Source of the DNA: Lactobacillus apis
GTDB lineage: Bacteria > Bacillota > Bacilli > Lactobacillales > Lactobacillaceae
Assembly: GCF_002837055.1 (NCBI RefSeq)
Contig: NZ_PDKP01000001.1
Coordinates: 607,285-671,284, forward strand
Length of the DNA: 64,000 nucleotides
Reading direction: 5' to 3'
Position numbers and translations under genes: made by a program. This document shows positions 45,276 through 54,766 of this stretch, piece after piece (within the stretch, counting starts at the first letter, position 1; every line of letters starts with the position of its first letter). The notes beneath the pieces are model-generated. The model was not told where the DNA came from. It made no database searches and saw only the letters and a list, made by a program, of their open reading frames with translations.

Positions 45276-47312
45276 CTAAGTACGTTCTTGCTGTAATTTT
45301 TTATATTCTATCACTTGTTTTAAATTTTTGTGCTCACTATCAGATAATTCTGGATCTTTTTCAACTATATTGTTGGCTACTTGTTGAGCCACAACCATTG
45401 TTTCGTAGTTGTTGACCACATTTCCTACCTGAAATTCTGGCAACCCAGATTGTGCACGCCCGAAAAGATCACCTTCACCACGAAGCTTTAAGTCTTCTTC
45501 GGCCAGTTTAAAGCCATCGGTTGTTGATGCAATTATTTTCATTCGCGCCTTCCCGGCTTCCGTTTTTGGATCTGCTAAAAAGACACAATAGCTTTGCGTT
45601 TTTCCACGTCCAATTCGGCCACGAAGTTGGTGCAACTGACTAATTCCAAAACGATCGGCATTGTAGATAATCATTAAATTTGCATTGGCGACATCGACTC
45701 CAACTTCAATCACACTAGTAGTAACTAAAATGTTAATCTCACCAGCTGCAAACTCTGACATAATTTCTTCTTTTTTTGCTCCCGGCATTTGGCCGTGAAG
45801 AAGTTCAACACGTTGATCAGGAAAATCATGACTTAACTTTTCAAAAAGTTCCTCTGCATTTTTTAAATCAAGCGCTTCAGATTCTGTAATCAATGGAGTA
45901 ACAGCATAAATCTGAAAATGTTGTCCCAGCTGCTCGCGCATTAGACGATAAACATCACTCATCTGGTTGCCAGTCTTCCAAAAGGACTTAATTTGCTTTC
46001 GGCCCGCCGGAAGATGGCGAATTTCTGAAACAGAAGTTTCGCCATAAACTGTTAAGGCTAGGGTTCTTGGAATTGGAGTTGCAGTCATTGCCAAAGTATC
46101 AGGTGCATTACCCTTATTAATCAAAGCTTGACGTTGTCCAACTCCAAAGCGGTGTTGCTCATCAATAATTACGAGTCCTAGGCTTTTAAAAATAACACTT
46201 GGTTGAATTAATGCATGAGTTCCAACAACAACATTGATAGTGCCATCAGTCAATTCACGATATATTTCTCGACGCTCGAGTGTCTTAGTAGTTCCAGTTA
46301 AAAGTGCTGTCCTAACGCCAAACGGCCGCAAAAAATCATCTATCTTCTTAAAATGCTGCGTAGCCAAGATTTCTGTTGGCACCATTAAAACTGCTTGAAA
46401 GCCAGCAGTAACAGCCGCATACATCGCATAAATTGCAACAATCGTTTTACCTGAACCAACATCCCCTTGCAGCAAGCGATTCATTTGCTTAGTAGAATGC
46501 AAATCAGCAAAGATTTCATTTATAACCCTTTTTTGATCATCTGAAAGATCAAATGGCAATGCTTTGGTCAGTTCATTGATTTCTTCCAAATCATACTTTT
46601 TTGCTATTCCAGTATTTTTAGAATTATGTCTAGTTAATTCAGCAAGTTCTGTTTGGAAAATAAAAAATTCGCGGAAAATTGCGCTTCTTTTCGCTAATTC
46701 TGCTTCACGGCCATTTTTTGGATGATGCATTTGCAAAATTATTTGTTGCTCGGGAAGTAAGCGATACTTTTGACGAATTGGTTCGGGAACGATATCCATT
46801 ACGTCTGGCAAAAAATCCTCCAAAGCTAAATCTATCAACTCAACGAGCTTCTTTTGCCTAATATGATGGTTAACCGAATATATCGGAGCCATTCCGCTGT
46901 CATTTTCCTTTGCAGCAACAAATTTAAAGCCAGCCAAACTTTGCCTTGCAAGGTTGTACTTGCCATAAACTGCTACTTCTTTTCCAACTTCAATTTTCTC
47001 TTTTAGCCATGGCTGATTAAAAAAATTGACCAAGATTACATCATGGTCAATTCTCATTTTGAAACTAAGTCTACTTTTTTTGTAACCAAACCTGCTAACA
47101 AAGGCGTCAGTCGCAACAATCCCTTTTAGCATTACCTTTTGACCATCCATGATCTGCTCAAGTGGTATCGTCTGCAATTCATCGTAGCGAAATGGAAAAT
47201 AAAATAACAAGTCATATATGCTATATATTCCTAAGCTACCAAGAGCAGCAGCAGTTTTTGTTCCTACGCCTTTCAAATTGGTCACAGGAGCAAATAGTTT
47301 GTTTGCATCCAT
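45276..47312 (-). CDS. recG: ATP-dependent DNA helicase RecG
   Basis: RecG regresses stalled replication forks and processes Holliday junctions. The wedge/OB domain (about 1-240) is followed by the helicase core, with Walker A LQGDVGSGKT near 280, DEQH (helicase motif II), ATPIPRTLA and QLRGRIGRG (motif VI). The length of 678 residues is usual. It lies 1 bp after fakA, in the asp23-fakA-recG-plsX-acpP operon. Confidence 0.97.
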   Translation of the reverse strand: MDANKLFAPVTNLKGVGTKTAAALGSLGIYSIYDLLFYFPFRYDELQTIPLEQIMDGQKVMLKGIVATDAFVSRFGYKKSRLSFKMRIDHDVILVNFFNQPWLKEKIEVGKEVAVYGKYNLARQSLAGFKFVAAKENDSGMAPIYSVNHHIRQKKLVELIDLALEDFLPDVMDIVPEPIRQKYRLLPEQQIILQMHHPKNGREAELAKRSAIFREFFIFQTELAELTRHNSKNTGIAKKYDLEEINELTKALPFDLSDDQKRVINEIFADLHSTKQMNRLLQGDVGSGKTIVAIYAMYAAVTAGFQAVLMVPTEILATQHFKKIDDFLRPFGVRTALLTGTTKTLERREIYRELTDGTINVVVGTHALIQPSVIFKSLGLVIIDEQHRFGVGQRQALINKGNAPDTLAMTATPIPRTLALTVYGETSVSEIRHLPAGRKQIKSFWKTGNQMSDVYRLMREQLGQHFQIYAVTPLITESEALDLKNAEELFEKLSHDFPDQRVELLHGQMPGAKKEEIMSEFAAGEINILVTTSVIEVGVDVANANLMIIYNADRFGISQLHQLRGRIGRGKTQSYCVFLADPKTEAGKARMKIIASTTDGFKLAEEDLKLRGEGDLFGRAQSGLPEFQVGNVVNNYETMVVAQQVANNIVEKDPELSDSEHKNLKQVIEYKKLQQERT

Positions 47313-47313
47313 T

Positions 47314-48972
47314 TTACTCTACTGAAATCAAGAAATTATAAACTGGTTGCCCACCATTGTGCACTTCAAATTCAAGATCATCGTGCTTTTCTTCTAGCGC
47401 AGAAACAACTTGATTGGCCTCTTCTTTGTTAGAATCACGACCAAACATCACAGTAATAATTTCTGAATCCTCATCAAGCATTTTTTCAACCATATCAACG
47501 GTAGATTGAACTAGATCTTTTTCAGCAACTTGAATATCACCATCAATAATACCTAAAAAATCATTTTCATGGATTTCAATACCATTGATTGTTGTATCAC
47601 GGTTAGCTTTAGTAACTTCTCCTGAAACGACATCTTCAAGTGAATCAGTCATATTATCAACGTTGTTTTCCAATGTATCATCTGCATCAAAAGACAGCAT
47701 TGCAGTTAGTCCTTGCGAAATTGTCTTAGTAGGTACAATTCCAACTGGAATATCGCTAACTTCTGCTGCTTGTTTTGCTGCCATTACGATGTTGCCATTG
47801 TTAGGTAAAACGATTGCCTTCTTGGCTCCTGATTTCTTAATCGCATCGATAATGTCTTGAGTAGAGGGATTCATTGTTTGTCCACCAGAAATAATCCGGT
47901 TTACCCCTTCACTTTCAAACAGCTTACGAATACCGTTACCAGAAGCAACTGCGATTACAGCAAAGTCAACACTTTCTTGCTGTTCTTCGCTATTGTTAAC
48001 AATCGTCTCGTGTTGAATACGCATGTTATCAATTTTGATTTTACCTAATTGCCCAAATTGGCTACCATATTCAAAAATTGCACCTGGGTGCTCAGTATGA
48101 ATATGAACTTTAGCTACTTCATCATCAGAAACAGCTAAAAGCGAATCACCTAATTTAGATAAATGATCTCTAAATTCTTCAAGGTTAAATGGCTTTTTAT
48201 CAGGTATATCAGCAGTCAAATCAACCATAATTTCTGTACAATAACCATGGTCAATATCTTGAGTAGCTAATTGTGATTGAACTGATTGGTGGTGCATGGC
48301 ATTAATCATTTCATCCATTTCACCTTCATCTGGTTGGTAGCGATCTGCAAAATCTTCGCCAAGAAGACCTTCCAAAAATCCCTCATAGATAAAGAGCAAG
48401 CCCTGTCCACCAGAATCAACTACACCGACTTGTTTTAAAACAGGTAATAAATCAGGTGTTGTCTTCAAAGCTGCTTTGGCACCTTCGACAATCGCCTTCA
48501 TTACTTCTTCAACATCGTCCGTCTCATTGGCCTTATTAGCGCCTTCTTGAGCTGCTACACGGGCAACGGTTAAAATTGTACCTTCAACTGGTTTCATCAC
48601 AGCCTTATAAGCTGTAGCAACACCATTAGAAAAGGCATTTGCAAGTTCTTGAGCGTTTAAAGTCTGCATTCCTTGAGTAGCTTTGTACACACCTCTAAAG
48701 AGTTGGGAAGAAATAACCCCACTGTTACCGCGGGCTCCCATTAGCATCCCTTTAGCTAAGCTCTCGGTTAGATCACCGACACTATTACTTGGGTTTTCGC
48801 TAACTGCCTTTGCTCCGCTTTCAATAGTTAAATTCATGTTTGTTCCAGTATCACCATCAGGAACTGGAAAAACATTCAAGGAGTTAATAAACTCTGCATT
48901 TCGACCAAGTCGGTGTGTTGCCACACGGACCATGTCTCTGAACTTTTTACTATCTATTTCCTTTAAAACCAA
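47314..48972 (-). CDS. fakA: Fatty acid kinase FakA (DhaL/DegV-linked, YloV family)
   Basis: FakA phosphorylates exogenous fatty acids held by FakB proteins, feeding PlsX products and PlsY. The N-terminal DhaL-type ATP-binding domain (about 1-205) contains NVFPVPDGDTGTNM, MGARGNSGVISSQ and VDSGGQGL. Middle and C-terminal domains form the rest of 552 residues. The start is TTG 48972 behind GGAGG with 9-base spacing. No fakB/degV gene is in the window. Operon linkage to plsX supports the lipid role. Confidence 0.93.
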   Translation of the reverse strand: MVLKEIDSKKFRDMVRVATHRLGRNAEFINSLNVFPVPDGDTGTNMNLTIESGAKAVSENPSNSVGDLTESLAKGMLMGARGNSGVISSQLFRGVYKATQGMQTLNAQELANAFSNGVATAYKAVMKPVEGTILTVARVAAQEGANKANETDDVEEVMKAIVEGAKAALKTTPDLLPVLKQVGVVDSGGQGLLFIYEGFLEGLLGEDFADRYQPDEGEMDEMINAMHHQSVQSQLATQDIDHGYCTEIMVDLTADIPDKKPFNLEEFRDHLSKLGDSLLAVSDDEVAKVHIHTEHPGAIFEYGSQFGQLGKIKIDNMRIQHETIVNNSEEQQESVDFAVIAVASGNGIRKLFESEGVNRIISGGQTMNPSTQDIIDAIKKSGAKKAIVLPNNGNIVMAAKQAAEVSDIPVGIVPTKTISQGLTAMLSFDADDTLENNVDNMTDSLEDVVSGEVTKANRDTTINGIEIHENDFLGIIDGDIQVAEKDLVQSTVDMVEKMLDEDSEIITVMFGRDSNKEEANQVVSALEEKHDDLEFEVHNGGQPVYNFLISVE

Positions 48973-48993
48973 AATTTATAACCTCCGCTTGAG

Positions 48994-49356
48994 TTATTCG
49001 TCAAGCACTTTAACACTTTGAACGATGACATTAACAGCCTTAGTATCAATTCCAAGTTGATTCTTCAAATTGAATTTAACGCTAGTTTGTACGTTGCGGC
49101 TAACTTCAGAAATTTTTAGTCCGTAGCCCACAATAATATAAACATCAACCGTAATACTATTATCTTCTGACTTAACAACAACACCACGTTTATAGTTTGC
49201 TCGATTAAGAATTCCGTCAAAGCCATCACGAATGGCATTCTTAGATGCCATCCCAACAACACCGTAATTGGATGTAGCTGCACTACCAACAACAGTTGCA
49301 ATTACTCCGTTTGAAATATCAATCAAACCATCTTTTGTTTTGATTTTAACAGCCAT
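48994..49356 (-). CDS. Asp23/Gls24 family envelope stress protein (YloU-like)
   Basis: This 120-residue protein starts at ATG 49356 (MAVKIKTKDGLIDISNGVIA) behind GGAGG; the longer upstream frame includes that site. The DUF322/Asp23 domain spans nearly all of it: VVGSAATSNYGVVGMASKNA, then ITVDVYIIVGYGLKISEVSRNVQ. The family is linked to cell-envelope stress in staphylococci. Its position just upstream of fakA is conserved in Firmicutes. The exact role is unknown. Confidence 0.92.
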   Translation of the reverse strand: MAVKIKTKDGLIDISNGVIATVVGSAATSNYGVVGMASKNAIRDGFDGILNRANYKRGVVVKSEDNSITVDVYIIVGYGLKISEVSRNVQTSVKFNLKNQLGIDTKAVNVIVQSVKVLDE

Positions 49357-49455
49357 GTTTATCCTCCGAATCATTGTTCTCAATATTATGAATCTATTTT
49401 ATCATAGTAATCAAGTAATAATACAAAAATCCATTTATAAAAAATACTTTTCAGG

Positions 49456-49484
49456 TTGCAATGATTTAGAGAATATGCTATCTT
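49456..49484 (+). promoter_or_regulatory. rpmB promoter
   Basis: The -35 TTGCAA (49456-49461), 17-bp spacer and -10 TATCTT (49479-49484) are followed by GGGGG upstream of the ATG. Confidence 0.65.
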
Positions 49485-49522
49485 AACTAAGTATGAAAAC
49501 ACAAATAAAGGGGGTTTAGCAA

Positions 49523-49708
49523 ATGGCAAAAGATTATATCACTGGTAAAAAGACCACTTTTGGTAACACACGTTCACACTCACTGAATTCATCACGTCGT
49601 ACGTGGAAGCCAAACCTTCAAAAAGTTCGTATTCTTGTTGATGGTAAACCAAAGCGCGTATGGGTATCAACTAAGACTTTAAAGTCTGGTAAAGTTACTC
49701 GTGCCTAA
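49523..49708 (+). CDS. rpmB: 50S ribosomal protein L28
   Basis: L28 is a small 50S protein. This one is 61 residues, Lys/Arg-rich, starting [20 protein letters not shown] and containing [24 protein letters not shown]. It is transcribed against its neighbours thiN and asp23, as in Bacillus. It has its own promoter and terminator. It has no zinc-binding cysteines. Confidence 0.97.
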   Translation: MAKDYITGKKTTFGNTRSHSLNSSRRTWKPNLQKVRILVDGKPKRVWVSTKTLKSGKVTRA

Positions 49709-49713
49709 TGAAT

Positions 49714-49744
49714 GGACTGACAAATAGTTTGTCGGTCTTTTTTT
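49714..49744 (+). terminator. rpmB terminator
   Basis: GACTGACAAA pairs with TTTGTCGGTC (one G-T pair) over a 3-base loop, with a T-run. Confidence 0.85.
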
Positions 49745-49750
49745 GTACTT

Positions 49751-49787
49751 AAAAAGCCACTTTCTCTTTTAAGCTGAGAAAGTGGCT
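49751..49787 (-). terminator. Terminator of the gmk-thiN gene run
   Basis: The 16-bp stem AAAAAGCCACTTTCTC/GAGAAAGTGGCTTTTT lies 7 bp past the thiN stop. Confidence 0.9.
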
Positions 49788-49793
49788 TTTTCT

Positions 49794-50486
49794 TTATTTT
49801 TGAATATTTTGAAAACGGTCAAGATCACGCGATTGGATTATTGCAATTAACCCCTTCTTAAATGATATATTAAACGTGTCCTGCTTATGCAAAAACTCGT
49901 TTGAACTGAGGGAAACTGGATTAGTATTTGAATAGCCAGCAAGATTATACTTGGCGTTTGAGATATTCAGTTCCTGTACTTCATTCAATGTAGCAACGCC
50001 AAAATAAGTGTAATTCTCTATACGTTTAACAACATGCTTGCCTGGGTTTAAAAATGAAATGTAATTTTGCTGATCAATTATCTGTATCTTTTCAGCATAT
50101 TGTCTAAACTCAGGTTTTAACAGCATGAATAAATTAGTCAAAAAATGATCTAGTCTTCCACCAGTTGCACCAATTAAGGATAGTGAGTCGACGCAATAAA
50201 CGTCAAAAGCATAATGCAAAGCAAGTTCGGTATCGGTTAAGTCTTTTTCAGGCACTGAGTAACGAATATCAGAAACACTCTGATTAATCTGCAATAGCTC
50301 TTCTTTTCTCAGAGAATCAAAATCACCTACCGCAAGATCAGGAGTTAAATTTAACTCTTCCAATAGCAGACTTCCTCGATCCACACCAATAATAAAAGTT
50401 CCTTCTTCACGAGCTTTTATTAGTTCATCCTTCATATCTATAGGCCAAGAAATCTTTGGACCGCCTAATAGTGCAATTGCCTTCAT
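49794..50486 (-). CDS. thiN: Thiamine pyrophosphokinase
   Basis: This enzyme converts thiamine to thiamine diphosphate with ATP. FIIGVDRGSLLLEELNLTPDLAVGDFDS (about 32-60) and SLIGATGGRLDHFLTNLFML (about 113-132) are the family signatures. The length is 230 residues. The start overlaps the rpe stop by one base. It sits at the end of the rsgA-rpe-thiN order conserved in Firmicutes. Confidence 0.95.
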   Translation of the reverse strand: MKAIALLGGPKISWPIDMKDELIKAREEGTFIIGVDRGSLLLEELNLTPDLAVGDFDSLRKEELLQINQSVSDIRYSVPEKDLTDTELALHYAFDVYCVDSLSLIGATGGRLDHFLTNLFMLLKPEFRQYAEKIQIIDQQNYISFLNPGKHVVKRIENYTYFGVATLNEVQELNISNAKYNLAGYSNTNPVSLSSNEFLHKQDTFNISFKKGLIAIIQSRDLDRFQNIQK

Positions 50487-51136
50487 TACTTTTCAACAGC
50501 TTTTTCTAATTTTTCGATTTGAACTCGGATACTCGCTTGACAGAATAAATACGACCCCGCAACAAAAATATTAGCTCCAGCTTCCTTAGCTAGTTGAGCA
50601 GTTTGGTCGTTAATACCACCATCAACCTCAATCGGAACCCTTCCTGCTAAAAGTTCATTCGCTTCTTTAATTCGCTCACATGAGTCCAAAATAAATTTTT
50701 GTCCACCAAATCCCGGATAAACAGTCATCATTAAGACCTGATCTACTCTAGTTTGGAATTTTTCTAAAACTGAAACAGGTGTGTCTGGATTAAGAACAAT
50801 GCCAGCTTTTATCCCATTTGAATGTAAAAAATCGATCCAGTGATTCAGCTTATCTTCAGTCATTGCTTCATAATGAAGTAAAACCAAATCCGCTTTTGCT
50901 TTAGCAAATTCTGGTACCAAAACATCAGGATTATTACTCATTAAGTGAACTTCTGCTTCTAAATCAGGAAATTCAGCTTTAAAATCACTGACTAGCTGCG
51001 GGCCAAATGACAGATTTGGTACAAAATGGCCGTCCATAATATCAATATGAAAACGCGTAATCCCATTTTCAGCAGCAGTAGCAATATCATCCTTCAAATT
51101 CAAATTATTAATATTTAGAATTGATGGTGCAATCAT
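50486..51136 (-). CDS. rpe: Ribulose-phosphate 3-epimerase
   Basis: Rpe interconverts ribulose 5-phosphate and xylulose 5-phosphate. It is a TIM barrel of 216 residues. Motifs include MIAPSILNIN, RFHIDIMDGHFVPNLSFGP (metal His and Asp), EVHLM, MTVYPGFGGQKF and EVDGGIN. It follows rsgA by 10 bp. Confidence 0.97.
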   Translation of the reverse strand: MIAPSILNINNLNLKDDIATAAENGITRFHIDIMDGHFVPNLSFGPQLVSDFKAEFPDLEAEVHLMSNNPDVLVPEFAKAKADLVLLHYEAMTEDKLNHWIDFLHSNGIKAGIVLNPDTPVSVLEKFQTRVDQVLMMTVYPGFGGQKFILDSCERIKEANELLAGRVPIEVDGGINDQTAQLAKEAGANIFVAGSYLFCQASIRVQIEKLEKAVEK

Positions 51137-51146
51137 TATTGTCTCC

Positions 51147-52040
51147 TTATTTTAAATACTCTGGCATCCTACCATTCTCAATTTCTGAGCGCATCTGTAA
51201 ATAATTATCATAACGGCTTTGTGTGATTTCCTGCTTTTCAACCAGATTTTTGACCTCGCATTTAGGTTCCTTGATATGTTGGCAGCCACGAAACTTGCAT
51301 TTAACACTTGCTCGTTTAAATTCAACAAAGTAATTACATAAATCATTAATCTTAATTGGTGTAAAGTCAATCGCAGAAAAGCCTGGTGTATCAGCTAAAA
51401 AGCCCTCACCAAGTGGGAACAGTTGAACTGTTCTAGTAGTATGCTTACCTCGGTTCAAACTGGTAGAAATTGCAGCAGTTTCCTGCTCTATATCTTGTTT
51501 CAGATGATTAATCAATGTTGATTTTCCGGCACCAGATTGTCCAGCTAAAGTCCAAATTTGTCGAGACTCAATTGCTGACGGCAATTTTTCCGCTAGTTCT
51601 TCCCATTGGTAAAAAACTGGATAGCCTATTTTTACGTAGTAAGACAAACTAGCTTTAATTTCGGCCAATTTTTCTTCATCGATCAAATCGCTTTTTGAAA
51701 GATAAATACTAACTGCAACTTTTTGCCAAGAAAAGAAGGTGAGATACCTGTCTAATAATTGAAGCGAAAAATCAGGCTCAACAGCTGAAATCACCAGTAA
51801 AACATGATCTACATTTGCTAGTGCAGGACGGCCAATCAAGTTAACTCGAGGCAGGATTTCTGTTAAATAGCTTGTACCCTGCTCGTCTACTTGAATTTTT
51901 ACATGGTCGCCAACAGTGGGCTTTTCCTTATTTTTACGGAAAAGTCCTCGCGCTCTTGTGCGAACAATTTGGTTTCCAGTTTGAACATCATAAAAACCAG
52001 AAATTAGTCCAACAACTATCCCATCAGTTTGTTTAATCAT
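51147..52040 (-). CDS. rsgA: Ribosome small-subunit GTPase RsgA (YloQ)
   Basis: RsgA is a circularly permuted GTPase that checks late 30S maturation. An N-terminal OB fold (about 1-70) is followed by the permuted G domain: the G4-like SKSD precedes the P-loop [13 protein letters not shown] (near 175) and DTPGFS. A C-terminal zinc knuckle has Cys and His spaced as [14 protein letters not shown]. The length is 297 residues. Its ATG overlaps the prkC TGA (ATGA), so they are coupled. Confidence 0.96.
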   Translation of the reverse strand: MIKQTDGIVVGLISGFYDVQTGNQIVRTRARGLFRKNKEKPTVGDHVKIQVDEQGTSYLTEILPRVNLIGRPALANVDHVLLVISAVEPDFSLQLLDRYLTFFSWQKVAVSIYLSKSDLIDEEKLAEIKASLSYYVKIGYPVFYQWEELAEKLPSAIESRQIWTLAGQSGAGKSTLINHLKQDIEQETAAISTSLNRGKHTTRTVQLFPLGEGFLADTPGFSAIDFTPIKINDLCNYFVEFKRASVKCKFRGCQHIKEPKCEVKNLVEKQEITQSRYDNYLQMRSEIENGRMPEYLK

Positions 52041-54016
52041 CTATTTACCTTTTCGTTTAGTATAGTTTGACCATCCCTGACAACACGTAATTCACCTGCT
52101 CCATCCTTTAACGAAAATGGAATTGAGAAGTTCATGTCTCTTTTTATGTACAAATCACGGTAAATATTATTAATTGAGTGATCGTCATCAGAAACATAGA
52201 TTTGAATGTGATTACCTCTTCTGTTAGGCGAATCATCATCATCATTATCTTGATACGTTACTGTAAATGTTTTAATCGCAGTATGGTCTCGTTCAATTTT
52301 TGGACCCTCAGAAACACTAACCATTATTGTACTTCCATGAGGGACATGTGTTCCGGGGGCAGGACTCATGGAAATAACCATGCCCTTCTTTACTTTCTTT
52401 GAATAAGCAGGACTGACTTGCAAAATCAAATCATGCCGACGAACATATTCTTGAACTTCTCGCAGAGTGTAATCTTTAAAATCTGGAAGCTTAACAGTAT
52501 CATTTTTTTCGTGATCATCTTGTCCCTTTGAAACGACCAAGGTGATCGTTGTTTCCGCTGGCTTTACTTCTACTCCAGCAGCAATACTTTGCGAAACCAC
52601 ATGATCAGTTGGAACGCTATCAGAAAATTGGTTTTCGCGGATAACGTCAAAACCCATTTTTTCTAGTTTAGCAACCGCTACTTGATACGAATCGCCTGAC
52701 ACATCCGGCACTTTAGACATTCCAACGCCATCAGAAACTTTTAAGTCAACAAATCTACCTTTTTTTGTCATTCTTCCTGCAGGTGGCGATGTTGAAATAA
52801 CTTTACCTCGACCAATTCGCTCTGAATTTTGATGCCTTATTCTACCAACCTTCAAACCGACTTGTTCAATTTTTTGGCGCGCAGATTCTTCGGATAAATT
52901 AGTAACATCTGGGATTCTTACTTCACTTTGACTGTTATTGGTAACAACTAAAAGCAATAAACCAACCACTAAAACAGCTGCCAGACCCATAAAAAGCCAC
53001 CACCATTTATGAGTTTTTAATGTCTGCAAAAAATTGCCTTTTGTTGAGGACTTATTATTTTTATCGTCTAATGTCTCTTCTTTTACTTGATCACTATCTT
53101 CTCGCTGACGATTAGCCTTAAAATCAGGTAAAATTATAGTTTCATCATCACTTGTGCCATGTGTTGGTACAAAAACAGGTTCATTAACTCGAGCAGGATC
53201 CAAGCTAGTGTCAATATCTGCACGCATTGCGCTCGCTGAAGCATAGCGATCCCGCGGATCCTTAGCGGTTGCTTTTAGCACAACATTTTCTAGAGCTTGC
53301 GGAACCTTCGCATCTTTTTCTTTAATCGATGGAATTGGCTCTTGGGCATGTTTAAGAGCAATCGCGACTGCAGAGTCACCATTAAATGGAACTGAGCCAG
53401 TTATCAGCTCATAGAGAATGATTCCAAGTGAGTAAATATCTGATTGTTTAGTAATTAACCCACCACGTGTCTGTTCAGGAGACATGTAATGCACTGAACC
53501 GAGCGCAGAGTTTGTCTGCGTAATTGAATTTTGGTTTAATGCAACTGCTATGCCAAAATCGGCGATTTTAATATTACCGTGTTTATCCATCAAAATATTC
53601 TGTGGCTTTAAATCACGGTGTATCACATTATGCTTATGCGCCAATGTCATTGCACTAAGTATTTGATCCATAATTCGAATCACATCATACAAATTAAGTG
53701 GTGAATTCTGAATAATATAGTCTTTTAAATCAGGTCCATCTACGTACTCCATTACCATGTATGGCAAGCCCTGATCAGTGCCCACATCTAAAACCATCAC
53801 AATATTAGGATGACTTAATTCACTGGTAGCTAGCGCTTCACGTTGAAAGCGTGCCACAGTTTGCGGCTCTTTTTGTAGATCTAGCCTTAAAATTTTAACG
53901 GCAACTTTCCGCTGTAAAATGATGTCTTCAGCTAAATAGACATTTGCCATTCCGCCTTCACCTAATGTATCGATTATGCGATAGCGGTCGCCTAATAAAT
54001 AGCCTTTATTAATCAA
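52037..54016 (-). CDS. prkC: PASTA-domain Ser/Thr protein kinase PrkC/StkP
   Basis: This membrane receptor kinase senses cell-wall fragments and controls division and wall synthesis. The cytoplasmic kinase (about 1-270) has [17 protein letters not shown] and DFGIA. A charged linker leads to one transmembrane helix (about 340-360, [21 protein letters not shown]). Three extracellular PASTA repeats follow (about 370-580), and then a C-terminal beta-rich region. The total is 659 residues. The start is TTG 54016, overlapping the phosphatase stop by two bases. Confidence 0.96.
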   Translation of the reverse strand: MINKGYLLGDRYRIIDTLGEGGMANVYLAEDIILQRKVAVKILRLDLQKEPQTVARFQREALATSELSHPNIVMVLDVGTDQGLPYMVMEYVDGPDLKDYIIQNSPLNLYDVIRIMDQILSAMTLAHKHNVIHRDLKPQNILMDKHGNIKIADFGIAVALNQNSITQTNSALGSVHYMSPEQTRGGLITKQSDIYSLGIILYELITGSVPFNGDSAVAIALKHAQEPIPSIKEKDAKVPQALENVVLKATAKDPRDRYASASAMRADIDTSLDPARVNEPVFVPTHGTSDDETIILPDFKANRQREDSDQVKEETLDDKNNKSSTKGNFLQTLKTHKWWWLFMGLAAVLVVGLLLLVVTNNSQSEVRIPDVTNLSEESARQKIEQVGLKVGRIRHQNSERIGRGKVISTSPPAGRMTKKGRFVDLKVSDGVGMSKVPDVSGDSYQVAVAKLEKMGFDVIRENQFSDSVPTDHVVSQSIAAGVEVKPAETTITLVVSKGQDDHEKNDTVKLPDFKDYTLREVQEYVRRHDLILQVSPAYSKKVKKGMVISMSPAPGTHVPHGSTIMVSVSEGPKIERDHTAIKTFTVTYQDNDDDDSPNRRGNHIQIYVSDDDHSINNIYRDLYIKRDMNFSIPFSLKDGAGELRVVRDGQTILNEKVNR

Positions 54017-54762
54017 CGTGAGCCACCACCTTCATTTAGGACTAGACAAACGGTGATGTTATCGCCGCCACCAAGACGATTTGCTTCATTAATTAGCTTA
54101 TGGCAGCGGTCTTTGAGTGATAGATCCTTAGTGGCTAAAATTTGTTGAATTTGCGGATCAGTCAAAGAATTGGTTAGGCCATCTGTACACAGCAAAATAA
54201 GGTCGTCATCATTGAAGGGGATTTCACGAAACTCAGGATCAATTGTGCTTGAAACGCCAAGTGACTGCGTAATGATATTTTTTTGCGGATGGGTTAAAGC
54301 CTGCTGCTTAGTAATTTGCCCCATTTTAACTAGTTCATTAACAAGAGAATGGTCTTCAACTAGTTGAACAAATTTTCCTTCTGCATAACCGTAAGCACGT
54401 GAATCACCCAAATGAGCAATCAAAGCTTGATGGTCAAACACAACTGCCAAAACAATTGTAGTGCCCATTCCATTTAAATCAGGAAAACGATCTGCTGTGC
54501 GCAAAATCGTTTCATTTTCAGAGCTTAATTGGACATCAAGCCATTTATGAGCATTTGCGCAATCACTGAAATCGGTCTCGCTAAAGCTGTGACCTAAATG
54601 GCTAACAGCCATGGTTGAGGCAACGTCACCACCTTGGTGACCACCCATGCCATCACAAACGATTGCCATCGTCGCTCCACTTTTGTTTTTAAAAACTTGT
54701 ACAAAATCTTGGTTGCTTTTACGTATTCGTCCAATACTTGAAGCAAATGCTGTTTTAATCAA
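54013..54762 (-). CDS. prpC: PP2C-type Ser/Thr phosphatase PrpC/Stp
   Basis: This metal-dependent phosphatase opposes the adjacent kinase. PP2C motifs are visible: CDGMGGHQGGDVAS (about 36-49), AHLGDSRAYGY, LLCTDGLTNSL and GGGDNITVCLV. The length is 249 residues. It lies 4 bp after rsmB and overlaps prkC, a conserved kinase-phosphatase pair. Confidence 0.97.
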   Translation of the reverse strand: MIKTAFASSIGRIRKSNQDFVQVFKNKSGATMAIVCDGMGGHQGGDVASTMAVSHLGHSFSETDFSDCANAHKWLDVQLSSENETILRTADRFPDLNGMGTTIVLAVVFDHQALIAHLGDSRAYGYAEGKFVQLVEDHSLVNELVKMGQITKQQALTHPQKNIITQSLGVSSTIDPEFREIPFNDDDLILLCTDGLTNSLTDPQIQQILATKDLSLKDRCHKLINEANRLGGGDNITVCLVLNEGGGSR

Positions 54763-54766
54763 AATG

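Noticed and set aside
44800-45279. 159-codon plus-strand frame opposite plsX
   Set aside because: It is a shadow of the well-conserved plsX gene; no promoter or ribosome site.
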